Shown piece by piece: positions 59,932-64,000 of a stretch of DNA of 64,000 nt (within the stretch, counting starts at the first letter, position 1; every line of letters starts with the position of its first letter). The notes beneath the pieces were generated by a model, which saw nothing but the letters and a program-made list of their open reading frames with translations, was not told the DNA's origin and did not search any database. Position numbers and translations under genes: made by a program. The stretch is from Alphaproteobacteria bacterium (GTDB lineage: Bacteria; Pseudomonadota; Alphaproteobacteria; Rhizobiales; Hyphomicrobiaceae): contig JAHJSN010000126.1 in NCBI GenBank assembly GCA_018830445.1, positions 1 through 64,000 on the forward strand, given 5' to 3'.

Positions 59932-60530
59932 TCAGCGCCACGGATATCGCCCGCCTGAAAGTCACCATGGATGACGTCGAGCCCGCCGTTATGCGCCGGC
60001 TCGAAGTGCCCTTGGATCTTCGCCTCGACCGACTGCATACCGTCCTTCAGATCGCCATCGGCTGGACCAATTCGCATCTGTGGGAGTTCCGTGCCCGCGA
60101 CATCGGCTGGGGCATTCCCGATCCCGACTGGCCGGACGGGCCACTCGATGCCAGAAAGGCGACGCTGCTCGGTGTTCTTGAGGACACCGGGGCCAAGACG
60201 CTGAGGTACCTCTACGACTTCGGCGACGGCTGGGAGCACGCTATAAAGGTCGAGCGCATCGACGCGCCAGAGCCCGATGTGCTCTATCCGCGATTACTCG
60301 CCGCAAAGGGCCGCTGCCCGCCCGAAGACATCGGCGGTCCCTGGGGCTACGCCGAGTTCCTCGAAGCCATCGCCGATCCCGAACATGACCGCTACGAGGA
60401 ACTAACCGAGTGGTACCCGGAGGACTTCGATCCGACCCTCGTTGAAACCGACTGGATCGAAAAAGAACTCACCAAACTCGCCAAGCGCTGGTCCCGGAAA
60501 CCGGCAACGCGCAAGAAGAAAACCACGTAG
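59928..60530 (+). CDS. Passenger gene of the IS66: plasmid pRiA4b ORF-3-like protein
   Basis: A 200-residue protein with the PRiA4_ORF3 pattern: LRLDRLHTVLQIAIGWTNSH, LRYLYDFGDGWEHAIKVE, and YPRLLAAKGRCPPEDIGGP. It overlaps the tnpC stop by 4 nt and lies inside the right inverted repeat, so it moves with the element. The family is found on plasmids and in IS66 relatives; its function is unknown. Confidence 0.9.
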   Translation: MISATDIARLKVTMDDVEPAVMRRLEVPLDLRLDRLHTVLQIAIGWTNSHLWEFRARDIGWGIPDPDWPDGPLDARKATLLGVLEDTGAKTLRYLYDFGDGWEHAIKVERIDAPEPDVLYPRLLAAKGRCPPEDIGGPWGYAEFLEAIADPEHDRYEELTEWYPEDFDPTLVETDWIEKELTKLAKRWSRKPATRKKKTT

Positions 60531-60556
60531 CCGTCAGCCGACGCTTACGGTGCTGG

Positions 60557-61319
60557 ACCTCTTCGAGCTGGAGGAATAACTTGAAGGGATGGCGGTCGGG
60601 CCGGCCGCAGAATTCGCGGCCATTGTCAGACAGAACGACGTCGATCTTGGCGTCGGCTTCCTCGAAGGTCGGCAACACGCTGTTGTTGAGGTTCGATACC
60701 GCCGTCACCGGCAGTTTCGAGGTATGCAGCTCTGCCCAGGCGTAGCGCGAATGGCAGTCGATTGCCGTCTGCAGGTAGACCTTTCCCACCCCCTTCAAAA
60801 TGCCGACAAAGAACGTATCGACGGCCACAAGCGCGCCGGTGTGCGGGGCCTCGATGTGGCGTTCGCGAAACTCCGGCGAGAAGCGTTCGAGCAGCCTGAT
60901 CTGCTCGTCGGTCAGCTCCAGCTTGCGCTCAGCGGTTGCCTTTTCGAGACGCAGCAGACGCTCGTGTTTGGTCAGCAGTCGTGGCGCTGCCACACGCCGC
61001 GTACGCCGCCCGACGACACCTGGACGCCCTTCAATCGCAACTCATGTTCGACACGCGTGGCGCCGTGGCAGGGGTTTTCAAGGGCATGGTCGAGGATCGC
61101 CGTCTCGATCTCGTCTGAAACGCGGTTGGGGTGCGGCCCCTTCGCGCCGGGCAGCCGGTCGATCAGGCCATTGGCGCCATAGGTCTGGAAATTGCGCCGG
61201 ATCTCGGAGAACTGCTGGCGCGAATAGCCGGTGATCTTGCAGGCCTTCGAAACGTTGTTGAGATCGTTGGCCAGCTGCAGCAATGACAGCTTGGCGCGTG
61301 CTACTTTCTTGTTCGTCAT
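60557..61319 (-). pseudogene. IS481-type transposase, 5' part
   Basis: From ATG 61319: MTNKKVARAKLSLLQLANDL, a helix-turn-helix (KACKITGYSRQQFSEIRRNF), and ELRLKGVQVSSGGVRGVWQR; then a frameshift near 60980, and LTKHERLLRLEKATAERKLE, VDTFFVGILKGVGKVYLQTA (first Asp) and VVLSDNGREFCGR (second Asp). The frame ends at the IS66 target site after LEEVQH. The remaining part lies at 57112-57407. Confidence 0.85.
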
Positions 61320-61522
61320 GTCGTGTCCGATTCCGATGTTTGGGTTTGCACCTCCATCTAATCCGCTCAATCGGCGCGGCATGGCGGTTGTCCACAACCC
61401 CTGACAGGGGCCGCGCTCAATGGTTAACTGTCAGGTGAATACGATCTCAGCACACTCATACCTTCGCAATCGCGTGCTGACTGCGCAAGGCCTCTTATTG
61501 AAGGTAGCCTCGGGCGACACCG

Positions 61523-62936
61523 GAGCTATGACCGGAAGTTGGTGACGGCGGGAATCGGGAAGGCGGCATATCGTGGGGTTGCATGACGACCTCACTTCTC
61601 CACCGAAGGAGCGATATGCCGTGCCGCACGATAATGTCACCCGACTGATTCAGCCAGGAACTTTCGACGACCAACTCACGCAAGTCTTACGCAACGGTGC
61701 GAAAGCCCTGCTCGCCAAGGCGGTCGAGGCCGAGGTTGCCGATTTTCTCGCCAAGCATGCGGAGTGCAAGACCGAGGATGGGCGGCAGCGCGTCGTCCGC
61801 CACGGTCACCTGCCTGAGCGCGAGGTGATGACCGGCATCGGCCCGGTCGCCGTGCGCCAGCCGCGTATACGCGATCGCGAGGCCGCCGCCAGCGATCCCG
61901 GCCGTATCCGGTTTTCGCCGTCGATCCTGCCACCCTACATGCGCCGCTCGAAGTCCATCGAGACGCTGCTTCCGGTCCTGTACTTGAAGGGCATCTCGAC
62001 CGGCGATTTCTCCGAGGCGCTGGCGGCCCTGCTCGGCAAGGATGCGGCGGGCTTGTCTGCCTTGGCTATCGGCCGCTTGAAGGACGGCTGGCTCGACGAG
62101 CACGCCCGTTGGCAGAAGCGTGACCTCTCAGCTAGGCGATACGTCTACGTCTGGGCGGATGGCATCCATCTCGAAGCGCGCCTCGAAGACGAGAAGCAGT
62201 GCATTCTAGTGTTGATTGGCGCGACACCGGAAGGTCGCAAGGAGCTTGTCGGGTTCACCGATGGCGCGCGGGAAAGTGCTCACGATTGGCGCGAGCTGCT
62301 GCTCGATCTGAAGCGGCGTGGCCTTGATGCGCAGCCGAAGCTGGTCATCGCCGACGGCGCGCTCGGGTTCTGGAAGGCGGCCGGCGAGGTCTGGCCGACG
62401 GCCGCCGAGCAGCGCTGCTGGGTGCACAAGACCGCGAACATCTTGAACAAGCTGCCGAAGAGCCAGCAGCCAAAGGCCAAGCGTGCGCTCCACGAGATCT
62501 GGATGGCCGAGACGAAGGCCGCTGCCGAGACCGCCTTCGACGCGTTCATCGAAAGCTACCAACTCAAATACGAGAAGGCCGCCGACTGCCTCGCCAAGGA
62601 CCGCGACGCGCTGCTCGCATTCTACGATTTCCCCGCTGAGCACTGGAAGCACCTTTGCACCACGAACCCGATCGAGAGCACGTTTGCAACGGTGCGCCAC
62701 CGCACGATCCGCGCGAAGGGCTGCCTGTCGAACAAGACCGCGCTCGCCATGGTCTTCAAGCTGGTCGAGGGCGCGCAGAAAAGCTGGCGACGCCTCGACG
62801 GTCATACCCAGTTGCCAAAACTGATTATGGGTGTGAAATTCGCTGACGGGTTGGAGGTCACCGCAAAGGCGATCCGTCAGCCCGATACCGCCGCCGCCTG
62901 ACCGGCCCGGCCGTCACCAAGATTTGGCGATAGCTC
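61523..62936 (+). mobile_element. IS256-family insertion sequence, 1414 bp
   Basis: The left end GAGCTATGACCGGAAGTTGG and right end (complement) GAGCTATCGCCAAATCTTGG are imperfect inverted repeats, both followed by TGACGGC. GGCGACACCG is directly repeated at 61513-61522 and 62937-62946, one base or two longer than the usual 8-9-bp duplication. One intact transposase gene fills the element. Confidence 0.85.
61621..62901 (+). CDS. IS256-family transposase
   Basis: A 426-residue mutator-type transposase. It begins at GTG 61621 (GGAG 9-12 nt before) with VPHDNVTRLIQPGTFDDQL; blocks VRHGHLPEREVMTGIGPVAV, YVWADGIHLEARLEDEKQC (first Asp), VIADGALGFWKAAGEVWP (second Asp), RCWVHKTANILNKLPKS (C-x2-H) and NPIESTFATVRHRT (Glu) are all present. 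No break is visible. Confidence 0.93.
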   Translation: MPHDNVTRLIQPGTFDDQLTQVLRNGAKALLAKAVEAEVADFLAKHAECKTEDGRQRVVRHGHLPEREVMTGIGPVAVRQPRIRDREAAASDPGRIRFSPSILPPYMRRSKSIETLLPVLYLKGISTGDFSEALAALLGKDAAGLSALAIGRLKDGWLDEHARWQKRDLSARRYVYVWADGIHLEARLEDEKQCILVLIGATPEGRKELVGFTDGARESAHDWRELLLDLKRRGLDAQPKLVIADGALGFWKAAGEVWPTAAEQRCWVHKTANILNKLPKSQQPKAKRALHEIWMAETKAAAETAFDAFIESYQLKYEKAADCLAKDRDALLAFYDFPAEHWKHLCTTNPIESTFATVRHRTIRAKGCLSNKTALAMVFKLVEGAQKSWRRLDGHTQLPKLIMGVKFADGLEVTAKAIRQPDTAAA

Positions 62937-63032
62937 GGCGACACCGGCACGAACAGCAGTGTTAGTGTACTTCATGGGTAGTGCACTATCGGGTATCAAT
63001 GGTTTTTCCGACACACCTGATCGACTGCCCTG

Positions 63033-63899
63033 GTGGCCACCATGCGATTCAATGTCAGCCGTGCCTTCAACGTCATACTCGACCCCGATGTCCTGCTGTA
63101 TCGGCGGGCAGTGACGCTGTACGAACTCCAGGTCGCAATCCTTTCGTGCAGCGGTCTTGCCAGCACGACCCAGAAGAAGAGCGGCGGCTTCGTCATCAAG
63201 GCTGACGGTAGGCTGCTGAGGTCGGCGCGCGTGTTGGCAACGCTTCAACTGTTGCAACATGATGCGGATCGCCATGACAAGGACGGGGTTCGGAACGAAT
63301 TCAAGTTAATCGCGCTGATCGCTAAACGCGATTCTCTGGAACTAATTTCTGACGTCGTGTTCGGGAGGATCGGTTTGGAGCGGGTTCGCTACGCTCGGCG
63401 ACCGAGGGATCTTTCTCTTGAACTACAACAATTGAACATTGAAGCGGATTGCGTCGTTGCGTTGGCCGATTTTTCGCTTGGGTTCACGCCACTTGCTAGC
63501 CGGCCTCGCAAAAAAGGCGGGATCACAACGGCCCTGGATACTATCTATCTCGACCGGGAACTGAACCCGGAGCCATTCTATTTACTCGAGCGCGGCAAAG
63601 ATTCTGCTCGGAATTATGCGCGCAGATTGCAGCCGGTGAGTGCGCTGCTTTGGATTTTCGATCAGTTTCGGGGCTTCTTGCCGCCCCCGCAAGTTCATAC
63701 AAAACCGTTCGCCAGGAGACTGTTGAGCCTTGCCCGCCGTCAAGTAAGGCTTGGGCGGATCGCTGCTTCTTACGAATGCGTCGCCGGTCAGTTGCGGCAG
63801 AGAGGCTACAAGTGCCCGCCGCTCGAATTGAACCGCCGCGTCGAGCCTCAGACAATCGACTTTGAACCTTTGCCGGAACAGTTGCGCTCGCTAATCTGA
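63033..63899 (+). CDS. Hypothetical protein, 288 aa
   Basis: A long frame without a family signature known to me. The product is basic and soluble; GGFVIKADGRLLRSARVLAT, ADCVVALADFSLGFTPLASR and FYLLERGKDSARNYARRLQP are typical stretches. The residue mix and codon use look coding, at least from about 63170. The true start could be later, since the first 45 residues are less convincing and the IS256 target sequence lies just upstream. It may be a truncated gene of the island backbone. Confidence 0.45.
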   Translation: MATMRFNVSRAFNVILDPDVLLYRRAVTLYELQVAILSCSGLASTTQKKSGGFVIKADGRLLRSARVLATLQLLQHDADRHDKDGVRNEFKLIALIAKRDSLELISDVVFGRIGLERVRYARRPRDLSLELQQLNIEADCVVALADFSLGFTPLASRPRKKGGITTALDTIYLDRELNPEPFYLLERGKDSARNYARRLQPVSALLWIFDQFRGFLPPPQVHTKPFARRLLSLARRQVRLGRIAASYECVAGQLRQRGYKCPPLELNRRVEPQTIDFEPLPEQLRSLI

Positions 63900-64000
63900 G
63901 GCTAGACGGGAGACCGGCCCGTTCGCGTCCTCGCGACGTCACGCTGGCAGCCGAGTTTTGTCGCTGCCGACACGTGTTGCGCATCGCTTGAACGACTGGC
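63900..64000. other. Right edge of the window, no gene seen
   Basis: No feature can be supported. The second copy of the tRNA-Pro fragment expected at the far island end is not found here, so the island continues beyond the window. Confidence 0.4.

Larger units (their letters stand above)
57416..60548 (+). mobile_element. IS66-family insertion sequence, complete, 3133 bp
   Basis: Terminal inverted repeats GTAAGCGTCGGCTGATGGCT (left) and GTAAGCGTCGGCTGACGGCT (right, complement) differ at one base in 20. An 8-bp target duplication GGTGCTGG lies at 57408-57415 and 60549-60556. The element carries tnpA, tnpB, tnpC and an extra passenger gene in the same direction. Ends and genes all look intact, so it may be recently active. 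It is inserted in the IS481 transposase. Confidence 0.95.
57082..61437 (-). mobile_element. IS481-type element, split by an IS66 insertion
   Basis: The ends CACCTGACAG at 57082 and its complement CTGTCAGGTG ending at 61437 are inverted repeats, flanked by AAT on both sides (57079-57081 and 61438-61440). Without the IS66 and one target copy, the element is about 1.2 kb, right for IS481. The single transposase gene runs on the minus strand and is broken by the IS66, a frameshift near 60980 and a TAA at 57289-57291. It is therefore immobile. Confidence 0.75.

Noticed and set aside
1-64000. CRISPR array or tandem repeat array
   Set aside because: No regularly spaced repeats of 24-40 bp were seen; the only repeat pairs are IS ends, target duplications and operator-like dyads.

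Overview
The window joins two very different pieces of DNA from what looks like a GC-rich alphaproteobacterium (class I PHA synthase, CFA synthase, and the sat/aprBA-type sulfur oxidation set; a Hyphomicrobiales-like host is my inference, not proven).

Positions 1-10433 read as core chromosome. After the tail of an IS5-type transposase that cut a glyoxalase-like gene come a flavin reductase, ArfB (ribosome rescue), a hydroxypyruvate isomerase-like protein, and a dissimilatory sulfur-oxidation block: sat on the plus strand and aprM-aprB-aprA-hypothetical-FKBP on the minus strand, which together would oxidise sulfite to sulfate through APS. A CpdA-like metallophosphoesterase closes this part.

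At 10434 a 45-bp 3' piece of a tRNA-Pro(GGG) gene, followed by a tyrosine integrase at 10654, marks the left end of a genomic island that runs past the right edge of the window (more than 53 kb).

The left half of the island (about 12-34 kb) carries two paralogous ECF sigma factors with an unusual set of cysteines, and six copies of one promoter-like motif (TGTAACG, exactly 15 nt, CGTCTA/T). I found it only inside the island. The six sites face cfa, a CBS-BON protein, the first sigma gene itself, a long overlapping operon (YHS, DUF5676, DUF3141, acetate-type kinase, phosphotransbutyrylase-type acyltransferase, PHA synthase, FabI, YHS), a cytochrome c, and a copper ATPase operon that also holds a cupredoxin, DUF1622, an ICMT-like methyltransferase, a MaoC hydratase and a Rieske protein. 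This looks like an island-encoded stress or metal regulon that joins copper handling to lipid and polyhydroxyalkanoate metabolism, and it is the best candidate here for an undescribed system.

The middle (34-51 kb) holds NhaA, membrane proteins and, on the minus strand, a copper/silver resistance block: two-component system, cytochrome c, secreted Cys/His protein, lipoprotein, TolC-like channel, multicopper oxidase, cupredoxin, CusF-like protein and a broken His-rich secreted protein. A second copper ATPase (YHS plus heavy-metal-binding N-terminus) lies at 48.7-51.1 kb. From 51.3 to 55.5 kb there is a separate copper regulon: four MerR/CueR-type promoters, two of them facing each other through a 17-bp inverted repeat, with a CueR-like regulator at 54749.

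The right end (56-64 kb) is an insertion-sequence graveyard: an IS91 remnant, an IS481-type element split by an intact IS66 with a perfect 8-bp target duplication and a passenger gene, an IS256 element, and one unrecognised gene.
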